Shown one piece after another: positions 51,658-60,292 of a stretch of DNA of 64,000 nt; the first letter of the stretch is position 1; every line of letters begins with the position of its first letter. The stretch spans positions 310,001 through 374,000 of the forward strand of contig CAWEQW010000008.1 in NCBI GenBank assembly GCA_963811365.1, written 5' to 3'. A program made the translations under genes and the position numbers. A model generated the notes under the pieces. That model was not told the origin of the DNA. It saw only the letters and a program-made list of their open reading frames with translations, and did not search any database. Source of the stretch: CAWEQW01 sp963811365 (GTDB taxonomy: Bacteria; Actinomycetota; Actinomycetes; Propionibacteriales; Nocardioidaceae).

Positions 51658-52617
51658 TCAGGCGATGTCCAGCGCGTGCGCGTGCACGTTCGTGGCGTCC
51701 GCCGGCAGCGGCGTCTGACGCCCCGCACGGAGCAGCGCCCGCCACCGGCCGCGGTGGTAGACCGCCGGATCGGTTGCGCGGACGAACGTGTCGACGATCT
51801 TCACGAACCGCTGTGGGTGGTCCTTGTGCGGGAAGTGGCCGGCGTTCGCGATCACCTCGACCGTGGCGCCCGGGGCGATCTCGGCGGCAAGGCCCGCGTG
51901 ACGCACCGGGATGACCGCATCGTCGGCTCCCCAGATGATGCACATCGGCATCGCCGCGGTCAGGTAGGCCCGGTCCGACATCGTGACGATCTGTCCGCGC
52001 CAGTCGACGACGGCCCGGACGACGTGCCGGATCGCGGCGCGGGCCCTGCGGTCCCGGAACGACTCCACGATCTCCGCGACCTCGTCCAGGTCCCGGACCC
52101 TGGACACCCCGGAGGCTGCCAGGGCGCGCAGCCCGGTCTTGGCCAGCTGGCGTACGCCGGGCAGCGTGACCACGCTTATCACCTGGTTGAACCCCGGCAG
52201 CGTGATCGCCCGGATGGCCGGCGTGACCTCGACACCGAGGCCGCCCGGCGCGACCAGGATCATCCGCTCGGTGCGCTCGGGGAACTGGTAGGCGAACTGC
52301 ATCGCCACCCCGCCGCCGAAGCTGTGCCCGACGACGGTGACCTTGTCGATGCCGAGGACCGTGATCAGGTCGCGCATCCCGTTGGCGTAGCCGCCCACGC
52401 TGTAGTCGGCCCGCGGCTTGTCGGACAGCCCGTGGCCGAGCAGGTCGGGGGCGATCACCGTGTAGCGCCGCGCCAGGGCCGCGATCACCGGCTCCCACGT
52501 CGTGTGGTCGCACCCGAGGCCGTGCAGCAGCAGCAGCGCCGGCCCGCTGCCCATCGCCAGGAAGGCCCGCTTGTGGCCGTGGATCGTGAGGTACTGCACC
52601 TCCGGAACCTTGGCCAT
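51658..52617 (-). CDS. Alpha/beta-fold hydrolase
   Basis: 319 residues from ATG 52617 with GAGGAG upstream (that stretch is duplicated: GAGGAGTGT twice). The nucleophile is S99 in GHSFGGG, the oxyanion region LHGLGCDHTTW, the acid in WGADDAVIP and the His in NAGHFPHKDHP. A cap domain spans about 130-220. Esterase/lipase-like, substrate unknown. Divergent from fasR, so it may belong to lipid metabolism (inference). Confidence 0.85.
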   Translation of the reverse strand: MAKVPEVQYLTIHGHKRAFLAMGSGPALLLLHGLGCDHTTWEPVIAALARRYTVIAPDLLGHGLSDKPRADYSVGGYANGMRDLITVLGIDKVTVVGHSFGGGVAMQFAYQFPERTERMILVAPGGLGVEVTPAIRAITLPGFNQVISVVTLPGVRQLAKTGLRALAASGVSRVRDLDEVAEIVESFRDRRARAAIRHVVRAVVDWRGQIVTMSDRAYLTAAMPMCIIWGADDAVIPVRHAGLAAEIAPGATVEVIANAGHFPHKDHPQRFVKIVDTFVRATDPAVYHRGRWRALLRAGRQTPLPADATNVHAHALDIA

Positions 52618-52833
52618 CGACACTCCTCGGGCACACTCCTCGGCAGCCTGGTGCGGCCGCGTCCCCGAGCCTAGAGGGAACGGCACGCGAAGCACGACCG
52701 AACACGACATGAAGCGCCCGGCGGCGAGGATCCCGGTCCCCGGCTGGGTGATCCGCCGCCTGAGCGATCCGGGGGGCCGAGAATGCCGCGGCCGGAACGC
52801 TCCGGTGAGAATGAAGGGCCTAGGCTCGGGCAC

Positions 52834-54042
52834 ATGCCGAGCATGAGGCCGCAGGAGCGCGGATCCGAGCGCATCGCGGCGCGGCTGGAACGGGCCGTCG
52901 GTGGCCTCACCACCGCAACCGTGACCCACATGGAACGGGACATGCCGTGGTTCCGGCAGCTCTCCGCCGAGGACCGGTCCTGGATCGGTCTCATCGTGCA
53001 GGCCGGCATCAACGCGTTCGTGGCCTGGTACCGGGAGCCGAGCCCCGGCGCGCTCGTCACCGAGGAGGTGTTCGGCGCGGCGCCGCGCGCTCTCACAGGA
53101 GTTGTGAGCCTCCACCAAACGGTGGAAATGGTGCGGTTGACCATCGAGGTGGTCGAGGCGAACCTTCACGACGCGGTCGACGACGACGACGAGGCGGAGG
53201 TCCGCGGGGCGATCGTGCGCTACGCCCGCGAGGTCGCGTTCGCCACCGCCGAGGTGTACGCACGGGCGGCGGAGATGCGCGGCGCCTGGGACGCGCGGCT
53301 GGAGGCGCTGGTGGTCGACTCGGTGCTGCGTGCCGAGGCCGACGAGACCGTGCGCTCCCGGGCCAGCGCGCTCGGCTGGGGGTCGAAGGGCGACGTCGTC
53401 GTGGTGCTGGGCAGGGCGCCGACCCAGACGGGCCCGGGCCAGGGCCGCGAGGGCGTCGTCGACGAGGTACGACGGTCCGCCCGGCCCGTAGACCTCGACT
53501 CGCTCGGCGCCGTGCAGGGCGACCGGCTCGTCGTCGTGCTCGGCGGCGTGGAGAACCCCGACAAGGCCGGCGACGCCGTCGTACGCCACTTCGGGGAGGG
53601 CCCGGTGGTCGTCGGCCCCGTCGTGCCCGACCTCGTGCACGCCCACGTCTCGGCCCGGGCCGCGGTCGCGGGGCTGCGCGCCGCGCCCGGCTGGCCGGCG
53701 GCCCCGAGACCGGTCAGCAGCGACGACCTGCTCCCGGAGCGCGCCCTCGCCGGCGACGGCCACGCCCGGCGGCAGCTCGTCGCCGAGGTCTTCGTGCCCC
53801 TGCGGGACACCGGCTCGGCGATCCTCGAGACCGTCTCGGAGTTCCTGGACCACGGCGGCTCCATCGAGGGCACCGCGCGGGCGATGTTCGTGCACGCCAA
53901 CACGGTGCGCTACCGGCTGCGGCGGGCGGCGGAGGTCACCGGGATGTCCGCGACCGACCCGCGGCACGCCTACACCTACCGGGTGGCGCTGACGCTCGGC
54001 CGTCTGACCGCGCCGGACGCCACGTCGACCCCGCCATTGTAG
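52834..54042 (+). CDS. fasR: FasR-type PucR-family regulator of fatty acid synthesis
   Basis: 402 residues from ATG 52834 (ATG 52843 also possible). The C-terminus has the PucR helix-turn-helix EFLDHGGSIEGTARAMFVHANTVRYRLRRA. The middle holds the CdaR-like GGDEF-related domain. The N-terminal ~170 residues are helical. Position immediately before fabD-fabH-acpP-fabF is that of Streptomyces FasR, an activator of the fab operon. The stop codon falls inside a palindrome likely to be its own site. Confidence 0.88.
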   Translation: MPSMRPQERGSERIAARLERAVGGLTTATVTHMERDMPWFRQLSAEDRSWIGLIVQAGINAFVAWYREPSPGALVTEEVFGAAPRALTGVVSLHQTVEMVRLTIEVVEANLHDAVDDDDEAEVRGAIVRYAREVAFATAEVYARAAEMRGAWDARLEALVVDSVLRAEADETVRSRASALGWGSKGDVVVVLGRAPTQTGPGQGREGVVDEVRRSARPVDLDSLGAVQGDRLVVVLGGVENPDKAGDAVVRHFGEGPVVVGPVVPDLVHAHVSARAAVAGLRAAPGWPAAPRPVSSDDLLPERALAGDGHARRQLVAEVFVPLRDTGSAILETVSEFLDHGGSIEGTARAMFVHANTVRYRLRRAAEVTGMSATDPRHAYTYRVALTLGRLTAPDATSTPPL

Positions 54043-54053
54043 GAACCCTACAA
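54037..54053. promoter_or_regulatory. Candidate FasR operator
   Basis: TTGTAGG-AAC-CCTACAA, perfect seven-base arms, covers the fasR stop codon and lies 69 bases upstream of the fabD start. Best placed for activation of fabD. Confidence 0.55.
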
Positions 54054-54121
54054 GAACAGCCGGCCAGAATTCGTCCGCGTCGAGCGCGCATGGCACACCT
54101 CAGGACGGGCAGAGTGGTGGG

Positions 54122-55093
54122 GTGCTCGTGATCGTCGCTCCCGGACAAGGCGCCCAGGCGCCAGGCTTCCTCGCGCCCTGGCTCGAGACCGCCGCCGCGG
54201 CCGACCGGCTGCGCTGGCTGTCCGCCGTGGCCGGCATGGACCTCGCCGCGTACGGCACCGAGGCCGACGCCGAGACCATCCGGGACACCGCCGTCGCGCA
54301 GCCGCTGCTGGTCGCTGCCGGACTCGTCGCGGCCCGCGAGGTGCTGCCCGAGCCCGCCGGCGCCGTGGCCGCGGTCGCCGGGCACAGCGTCGGCGAGCTC
54401 ACTGCTGCCGCGCTGTCGGGCGCGCTGACCGCGGAGCAGGCCATGGTGCTGGTCCGCGAGCGGGGGCGGGCGATGGCCGAGGCGGCGACCGTCACCGCGA
54501 CCAGCATGACCGCGGTCCTCGGCGGCGACCGCGAGGAGGTGCTCGCCGCGCTGGCCCAGCACGGCCTCACCCCCGCCAACGACAACGGCCCCGGTCAGAT
54601 CGTGGCCGCGGGGACCGTCGAGCAGCTCGGGGCCCTCGCCGCCGACCCGCCCGCCAGGGCCCGGCTGATGCCCCTGTCGGTCGCGGGCGCGTTCCACACC
54701 GAGCACATGGCCCCGGCGGTCGACGTCCTCGACGCGCTCGCCCGCGCGGTGACCGCCCGCGACGTGTCCACCCCGGTGGTCTCGAACCGCGACGGCGCCG
54801 TCGTGCGCGACGGCGCGGACGTCGTACGCCGCATCGTCGAGCAGGTCAGCAGCCCGGTCCGGTGGGACCTGTGCATGACGACCATGCTCGAGCTGGGCGT
54901 CACCGGCCTGCTCGAGCTTCCGCCGGCCGGGACGCTGACCGGCATCGCGCGCCGGGCTATGAAGGGCGTCGAGACCTTCGCGCTCAAGACGCCGGACCAG
55001 CTCGACGACGCCCGCGCGTTCGTCGAGAAGCACATCAGCTCCACCCCTGACCACGCCGAGCAAGCCGCCGAGAACGAGGAAGCCCCCGGATGA
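54122..55093 (+). CDS. fabD: Malonyl-CoA:ACP transacylase
   Basis: 323 residues from GTG 54122. APGQGAQAPG, S89 in AGHSVGELTAA, the Arg in VLVRERGRAM and the His in GAFHTEHMAPA are the catalytic set. It loads malonyl onto ACP. Ends with an ATGA overlap to fabH; first structural gene of the fab operon. Confidence 0.95.
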   Translation: MLVIVAPGQGAQAPGFLAPWLETAAAADRLRWLSAVAGMDLAAYGTEADAETIRDTAVAQPLLVAAGLVAAREVLPEPAGAVAAVAGHSVGELTAAALSGALTAEQAMVLVRERGRAMAEAATVTATSMTAVLGGDREEVLAALAQHGLTPANDNGPGQIVAAGTVEQLGALAADPPARARLMPLSVAGAFHTEHMAPAVDVLDALARAVTARDVSTPVVSNRDGAVVRDGADVVRRIVEQVSSPVRWDLCMTTMLELGVTGLLELPPAGTLTGIARRAMKGVETFALKTPDQLDDARAFVEKHISSTPDHAEQAAENEEAPG

Positions 55094-56091
55094 CCAATAT
55101 CGCGAGCGCCACCGGCAGCCGCCATGCGCAGATCCTCGGCATCGGCTCCTACCGGCCGGCCCGAGTGGTTCCGAACGCCGAGATCATCGAGGCGATCGAC
55201 TCCAGCGACGAGTGGATCCAGCAGCGGTCCGGCATCAAGGAGCGCCGGTTCGCCGCACCGCACGAGACGATCCAGATGATGTCGGTCTCCGCCGCCCGGT
55301 CCGCGCTGGAGCGCGCGGGCATCGAGCCCGCGCAGATCGACTGCGTCGTGGTCGCGACGGTCTCGCACATGATGCAGACGCCGGCGATCGCCACGGCGAT
55401 CGCCTACGAGCTCGGCACGGACAAGGCCCCGGCCTTCGACGTGTCCGCCGCCTGCGCGGGCTTCTGCTACGCGCTCTCGATGGGCTCGGACATGATCCGC
55501 GGCGGCAGTGCCAAGCACGTCCTCGTGATCGGCGTCGAGCGGCTCACCGACATCACCAGCCTCAGCGACCGCGGTACGGCGTTCATCTTCGCCGACGGCG
55601 CCGGCGCAGCGGTGCTCGGCCCGTCGGACGAGCCCGGCATCGGCCCGGTCGTGTGGGGCTCGGACGGCGAGCAGTTCGACCTGATCCGGCAGAAGGAGGA
55701 CTGGCGCGACGTGCTCACCACCGAGCACCCGGAGATGCCGCACCTCGTGATGCAGGGCAGCGCGGTGTTCCGCTGGGCGTCGTACGAGATGGCCAAGACC
55801 GCGCAGGCCGCGCTGGACCGGGCCGGGATCACTGTCGAGGAGCTCGACGTCTTCGTGCCGCACCAGGCCAACATGCGGATCATCGACGCGATGGCCCGCT
55901 CGATGAAGCTGCCCGACCGGGTGCGGATCGCGCGCGACATCGCCGAGCAGGGCAACACCTCGGCCGCCTCCATCCCGCTTGCCCTCGACCGGATGATGCA
56001 GGAGGGTGACGCCAAGAGCGGCGACGTGGCGCTCCTCATCGCCTTCGGCGCCGGCCTGGCGTACGCCGCGCAGGTCGTCCGGGTCCCGTAG
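55090..56091 (+). CDS. fabH: Beta-ketoacyl-ACP synthase III
   Basis: 333 residues. C122 (SAACAGFCYAL), His in FVPHQANMRI and Asn in EQGNTSAASIPLAL form the triad of KASIII. The start overlaps fabD. Begins chains from acyl-CoA and malonyl-ACP; in actinobacteria often with branched starters. Confidence 0.95.
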   Translation: MTNIASATGSRHAQILGIGSYRPARVVPNAEIIEAIDSSDEWIQQRSGIKERRFAAPHETIQMMSVSAARSALERAGIEPAQIDCVVVATVSHMMQTPAIATAIAYELGTDKAPAFDVSAACAGFCYALSMGSDMIRGGSAKHVLVIGVERLTDITSLSDRGTAFIFADGAGAAVLGPSDEPGIGPVVWGSDGEQFDLIRQKEDWRDVLTTEHPEMPHLVMQGSAVFRWASYEMAKTAQAALDRAGITVEELDVFVPHQANMRIIDAMARSMKLPDRVRIARDIAEQGNTSAASIPLALDRMMQEGDAKSGDVALLIAFGAGLAYAAQVVRVP

Positions 56092-56182
56092 GGCACCCGG
56101 CGTCCCGCGCGGCAGCGAGAGCCGTCGCACCGCAACCGAGAACCCGTCACACACCAACCGACAACCGAAGGAGTTCCACAGC

Positions 56183-56431
56183 ATGGCAACCACCGAGGAG
56201 ATCCGCGCGGACCTGGCCGAGATCGTGAACGAGGTCGCCGGCATCCCGGCCGACGACGTGCAGCTCGACAAGTCCTTCACCGAGGACCTCGACGTCGACT
56301 CGCTCTCCATGGTCGAGGTGGTCGTGGCCGCCGAGGAGAAGTTCGACGTCAAGATCCCCGACGACGAGGTGAAGAACCTCACGACCGTCGGCGACGCCGT
56401 GGCGTTCATCGAGCAGGCCCAGAACGGCTGA
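56183..56431 (+). CDS. acpP: Acyl carrier protein
   Basis: 82 residues from ATG 56183 after GAAGGAG. S40 in DVDSLSMVE takes the phosphopantetheine arm. Acidic four-helix fold with EKFDVKIPDDE. Fourth-most conserved position in the fab operon; a hairpin follows before fabF. Confidence 0.96.
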   Translation: MATTEEIRADLAEIVNEVAGIPADDVQLDKSFTEDLDVDSLSMVEVVVAAEEKFDVKIPDDEVKNLTTVGDAVAFIEQAQNG

Positions 56432-56442
56432 CCCGCCCGTGG

Positions 56443-56482
56443 CGGCATCGGCGGGGCTCCGCACGGCGGTCCGCCGATGCCG
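56443..56482 (+). promoter_or_regulatory. Hairpin between acpP and fabF
   Basis: A perfect 12-pair stem CGGCATCGGCGG/CCGCCGATGCCG with a 16-base loop starts 12 bases after the acpP stop. It could be an attenuator or a 3' end stabiliser that keeps ACP mRNA in excess over fabF. Confidence 0.55.
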
Positions 56483-56594
56483 ACGGCCGGCCGGCACCGG
56501 GCCGACCGGCAGACGGCCCGGCGCCGAGCCACCCGCACCACCCGCGGCCGCGGCAACCAGCACGCGGCCCCCACACACGAGGTGAACCATCCAG

Positions 56595-57830
56595 ATGAGC
56601 ACTCGAGTCGTCGTCACCGGTCTCGGGGCCACGTCGCCCGTCGGCGGTGATGTCCCCACCACCTGGGCCGCCCTGCTCGCCGGCCGGTCCGGCGTCCGCC
56701 CGATCAAGGGCGACTGGGCCGACCAGCTTCCGACGCAGATCGCAGCCGAGGTGGCCGTCGATCCCAAGGACGTGCTGGAGCGCGTGAAGGCCCGCCGCCT
56801 GGACCGCTCGGGACAGCTGGCGCTGGTCGCCGCGCTGGAGGCGTGGGCCGACTCCGGCCTGGCCGACGCGGACGTGGACGGCGAGCGGCTCGGGGTCGCG
56901 ATGGCCTCGGGCATCGGCGGTGTCCAGACGCTGCTGAGCAACTACGACGCGCTCAAGGAGAAGGGCCCGCGCCGGGTCTCCCCGCTCGCGATCCCGATGC
57001 TGATGCCGAACAGCCCGGCGGCCAACATCGGCCTGGCCATCGGCGCCAAGGCGGGCGTGCACACGCCGGTGTCGGCGTGCGCCTCCGGCAACGAGGCGAT
57101 CGCGCTGGGCATCGACATGATCCGGCTCGGTCGGGCCGACGTCGTCGTGGTCGGTGGCACCGAGGCAGCCGTGCACGCGCTCCCGATGGCCGCGTTCGGC
57201 CAGATGATGGCGCTGTCCAAGCGCAACGACGAGCCCGAACGGGCCTCCCGCCCGTGGGACAGGGGCCGTGACGGCTTCGTGCTCGGCGAGGGCTCTGCCT
57301 GCCTGGTGCTGGAGTCCGAGGAGCATGCCGAGCGGCGCGGCGCCACGGTCTACGCCGAGGCGGCAGGTGCCGGCATCACGGCCGACTCCCACGACATCGC
57401 GCAGCCGGACCCGGCGGGGCTCGGCGCCACCCGCGCGATGAAGATGGCGCTCAGCGAGGCGCAGCTGTCCCCGCGGGAGATCGCGCACATCAACGCGCAC
57501 GCCACCTCCACCCCGCAGGGCGACCTGGCCGAGGCGCTGGCGATCCGCAACGCGCTGGGCGACGAGGCCGCCGAGGACCTGGTGCTGACCTCGACCAAGT
57601 CGATGACCGGTCACCTGCTGGGTGCGGCCGGTGCTCTGGAGTCCGTCGCCGTCGTGCTGGCGCTGCGCGACCGCGTCGTACCGCCGACGATCAACCTCGA
57701 GGACCCCGAGGACGTCGGGCTCGACATCGCCACCGAGAAGCGCCCGCTCGGCGAGGGCCGGCTGGCCGCGCTGAACAACTCCTTCGGGTTCGGCGGCCAC
57801 AACGTCGCCATCGCCTTCCGCAGCGCCTGA
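56595..57830 (+). CDS. fabF: Beta-ketoacyl-ACP synthase II
   Basis: 411 residues from ATG 56595. Catalytic Cys in VSACASGNEAI, His in NAHATSTPQGD and the K/H pair in TKSMTGHLLGAAGALE are complete, with the C-terminal glycine loop NNSFGFGGHNV. Elongates acyl-ACP. Last gene of the operon, followed by a terminator. Confidence 0.95.
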   Translation: MSTRVVVTGLGATSPVGGDVPTTWAALLAGRSGVRPIKGDWADQLPTQIAAEVAVDPKDVLERVKARRLDRSGQLALVAALEAWADSGLADADVDGERLGVAMASGIGGVQTLLSNYDALKEKGPRRVSPLAIPMLMPNSPAANIGLAIGAKAGVHTPVSACASGNEAIALGIDMIRLGRADVVVVGGTEAAVHALPMAAFGQMMALSKRNDEPERASRPWDRGRDGFVLGEGSACLVLESEEHAERRGATVYAEAAGAGITADSHDIAQPDPAGLGATRAMKMALSEAQLSPREIAHINAHATSTPQGDLAEALAIRNALGDEAAEDLVLTSTKSMTGHLLGAAGALESVAVVLALRDRVVPPTINLEDPEDVGLDIATEKRPLGEGRLAALNNSFGFGGHNVAIAFRSA

Positions 57831-57831
57831 A

Positions 57832-57869
57832 GCGGCTCCCGGCATCTGGGAGGTGACGCCGGGAGCCGC
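57832..57869. terminator. Terminator after fabF
   Basis: Twelve-pair stem GCGGCTCCCGGC/GCCGGGAGCCGC, loop 14 bases, starting right after the fabF stop and before the convergent DUF3145 gene. Confidence 0.75.
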
Positions 57870-57897
57870 GGCTCTGGAGGAGGTGGCAGGTGCCTGC

Positions 57898-58404
57898 TCA
57901 GACGACCTGGTGCAACCAGCGGACGGGAGCGCCGTCGCCTGCGTGCCGGAAGGTCTCGAGCTCGTCGTCCCACGGCTTGCCGAGCAGCTTGTCGATCTCG
58001 GTGAGCAGCGTGGTGTCGCCGAGGGCCGCCTTCACGACCGCTGCCTTGAGCCGGTCCTCGGGGATCATGATGTCGCCGTGGATTCCTGTGACGGCGTGGA
58101 AGACGCCCAGGTCGGGGGTGTAGGAGAAGCGGGCCCCCTCGGTGCCGGAGGTGGGCTCCTCGGTGATCTCGAAGCGCAGGTGGTTCCAGCCGCGCAACGC
58201 CGAGGCGACCGCCGCCGCGGTCCCGGCGTCACCGGACCAGGAGTACTCCGCGCGGTAGGTGCCCGCCTGGGCACCCTGCGGGGTCCAGGCGAGGTTGACG
58301 GCGTTGCCGAGCACGCCGCCCACGGCCCACTCGATGTGCGGGCACAGCGCAGACGGCGCTGAGTGGACGTAGAGCACGCCTCTCGTCGCATGACGTGTGG
58401 TCAC
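57898..58404 (-). CDS. DUF3145 family protein
   Basis: 168 residues from GTG 58404. RGVLYVHSAPSALCPHIEWA and FEITEEPTSGTEGARFSYTPDLG are the family signature, and the place beside fabF is typical for actinobacteria. Function unknown; its conserved linkage to the fab operon suggests a lipid-related role (inference). Confidence 0.92.
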   Translation of the reverse strand: MTTRHATRGVLYVHSAPSALCPHIEWAVGGVLGNAVNLAWTPQGAQAGTYRAEYSWSGDAGTAAAVASALRGWNHLRFEITEEPTSGTEGARFSYTPDLGVFHAVTGIHGDIMIPEDRLKAAVVKAALGDTTLLTEIDKLLGKPWDDELETFRHAGDGAPVRWLHQVV

Positions 58405-58596
58405 CCTGGCCTCCTGTCGATCCGGCGTCGAGGTACGCCTTCCCCAGCGGTCTCCGCGGATCAGCAGGTGTGCGCAGCAGTGCACGTATGGAGTTGTCCC
58501 GGGCCGTCGGACGCGGCCAATGACACCATTGTGACTCACATCAGGCACATCCGCCACACAAACACCGTAGAACGCGGCCGCCCGGCGTGTCGGGTC

Positions 58597-59541
58597 TCAG
58601 GCTGAGCGGCCTCGCGCACGGAGCCGGGTCGTCGGCATCGGCGGCGCCAGCAGCCGGTCCCCCGCGAAGCCCGTCACCCGGCCGAACCGAGCGGGCACGT
58701 CGTCCACGCCGGTGCCGTTCCACGCCTCGCGCTGCGTGACGATCTCGTCGTGGCTGCGGCCGATGAAGTTCCACCACATCACGATCTGCTCCTCGAACGG
58801 CTCGCCGCCGAGCAGCAGCAGCCGGCTGCCGCCGGGCCGGTCCGCCGCCACCAGCTCGAGCTCGCCGCGACCGCCTCCGAGGTAGGCCATCTGGTTGTGC
58901 GGGACGTCGGCCCCGGCCACCGTCACGTCGCCCTGGACGGTCAGCACGCCGTACTCGAACCCCCGGTCGAGCGGGAGCCTGACCCGGGTCGCCGGCGCGA
59001 GCGCGACCTCGGCACCGACCAGCGGCGTGAACGCCGGCGCAGGGGACGTCGCGCCGGCCAACGAGCCGACCAGCACCCGGACCTCCACGCCCGTCTCGCG
59101 GTACGTCGGGAGCTCGGCGAGGTGGGTGAAGCCCGGCGGCGTGCTCTCCCGCACGGCGTCCGGCAGGCACACCCAGAGCTGGACGCCGTGCAGCACGCTC
59201 GGGGCCTCCGGCGGGGACACCTCGGCGTGGCAGATGCCGTGCCCGGCGGTCATCACGTTGAGCTGGCCCGGCCGGACCAGCTGCCGGGACCCCAGGCCGT
59301 CGGTGTGCAGCCCGACGCCCTCGAACAGCCAGGTCACCGTCTGCAGGCCGGTGTGCGGGTGCGGCGGGACCCACATGCCTCCGGTCCGCTTGATGTCGTC
59401 GGGCCCGTAGTGGTCCAGGAAGCACCACGCCCCGATCATCCGGCGGTGCTTGTTGGGCAGCAGCCGCCGGACGTGCGTGGTGCGGCCGAGCAGCACATCG
59501 CGCGCCTCGAGGGGCTCGTGCACGGTCTCGAACGTGCTCAT
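58597..59541 (-). CDS. Pirin-family cupin protein
   Basis: 314 residues from ATG 59541. The metal-binding cupin motif is visible as PPHPHTGLQTVTWLFEG and HAEVSP; a second cupin (FEYGVLTVQGDVTV) and the C-terminal pirin domain LLLLGGEPFEEQIVMWWNFIG follow. Some pirins oxidise flavonols, others act as redox regulators. The role here is open. Confidence 0.9.
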   Translation of the reverse strand: MSTFETVHEPLEARDVLLGRTTHVRRLLPNKHRRMIGAWCFLDHYGPDDIKRTGGMWVPPHPHTGLQTVTWLFEGVGLHTDGLGSRQLVRPGQLNVMTAGHGICHAEVSPPEAPSVLHGVQLWVCLPDAVRESTPPGFTHLAELPTYRETGVEVRVLVGSLAGATSPAPAFTPLVGAEVALAPATRVRLPLDRGFEYGVLTVQGDVTVAGADVPHNQMAYLGGGRGELELVAADRPGGSRLLLLGGEPFEEQIVMWWNFIGRSHDEIVTQREAWNGTGVDDVPARFGRVTGFAGDRLLAPPMPTTRLRARGRSA

Positions 59542-59710
59542 GGCGAGCAGTCTCTCACTGACCGGCGGCCCCGAGCAGCGACCGGCGCGGCCACCGGGCG
59601 GCGACGCCTCCCCTCCGGTCGCCGGCCCGTAGCCCGCTCGAAACGTCGCCGTGGTCGTGGTGAAACACCGGTCCGCCATGGTGGTGGCACACCCACGAGA
59701 GAGGCCCGCC

Positions 59711-60250
59711 ATGCCGCCCCTGCGCAGCACTGCTCCGCCGCCGCCCCGCTCCGGGGGGTCTGTGACAGACCTCCTGACTCGACCGGGGACGCCCGGGGAC
59801 GTCGACGAGGTCGTCGCCATGCACGCCCGCTGCACCCCGGCGTCGCTTGAGTCCCGGTTCCACGCCGCGATTCCCCGGGTCAGCGTCCGCACCGCCCGGG
59901 AGCTGCTCACGCCCCCGAGCGGCTGGAGCCTGGTCGCCGAGCTCGACGACCGGATCGTCGGCCTGGCCTGCGCCGGCCCGCTCTCGCGAGGCGAGGCGGA
60001 GGTCGGACTGCTCATCGAGGACGAGCACCAGGGACGAGGCATCGGCAGCCGGATGCTCCACGAGGTCGCGGTCGAGGCGATCCGGCGCGGCTACCGCCGG
60101 CTGGTGTGCTGGACCCAGCCGGACAACGACAGGGTGCCGGCCACGGTGGCCGGTGCCGGGCTGGCCGCCCGGCTCACGCGGCAGGACGGACTGCTGCACG
60201 TCGCGATGCCGCTCGCCGGACTCGCCGCCGACCTGCCACGACCGGCCTGA
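59711..60250 (+). CDS. GNAT-family N-acetyltransferase
   Basis: 179 residues from ATG 59711 (GAGAGG upstream); GTG 59762 is an alternative because the first ~17 residues are Pro-rich. VGLLIEDEHQGRGIGSRMLHEV is the acetyl-CoA loop, followed by VCWTQPDNDRVPATVAGAGL. Substrate unknown. It precedes the flavoprotein gene by 42 bases. Confidence 0.75.
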   Translation: MPPLRSTAPPPPRSGGSVTDLLTRPGTPGDVDEVVAMHARCTPASLESRFHAAIPRVSVRTARELLTPPSGWSLVAELDDRIVGLACAGPLSRGEAEVGLLIEDEHQGRGIGSRMLHEVAVEAIRRGYRRLVCWTQPDNDRVPATVAGAGLAARLTRQDGLLHVAMPLAGLAADLPRPA

Positions 60251-60292
60251 CCGCCCCTTCCGCACGCCGCCGCGCCGGGCCACACTCGGCAC

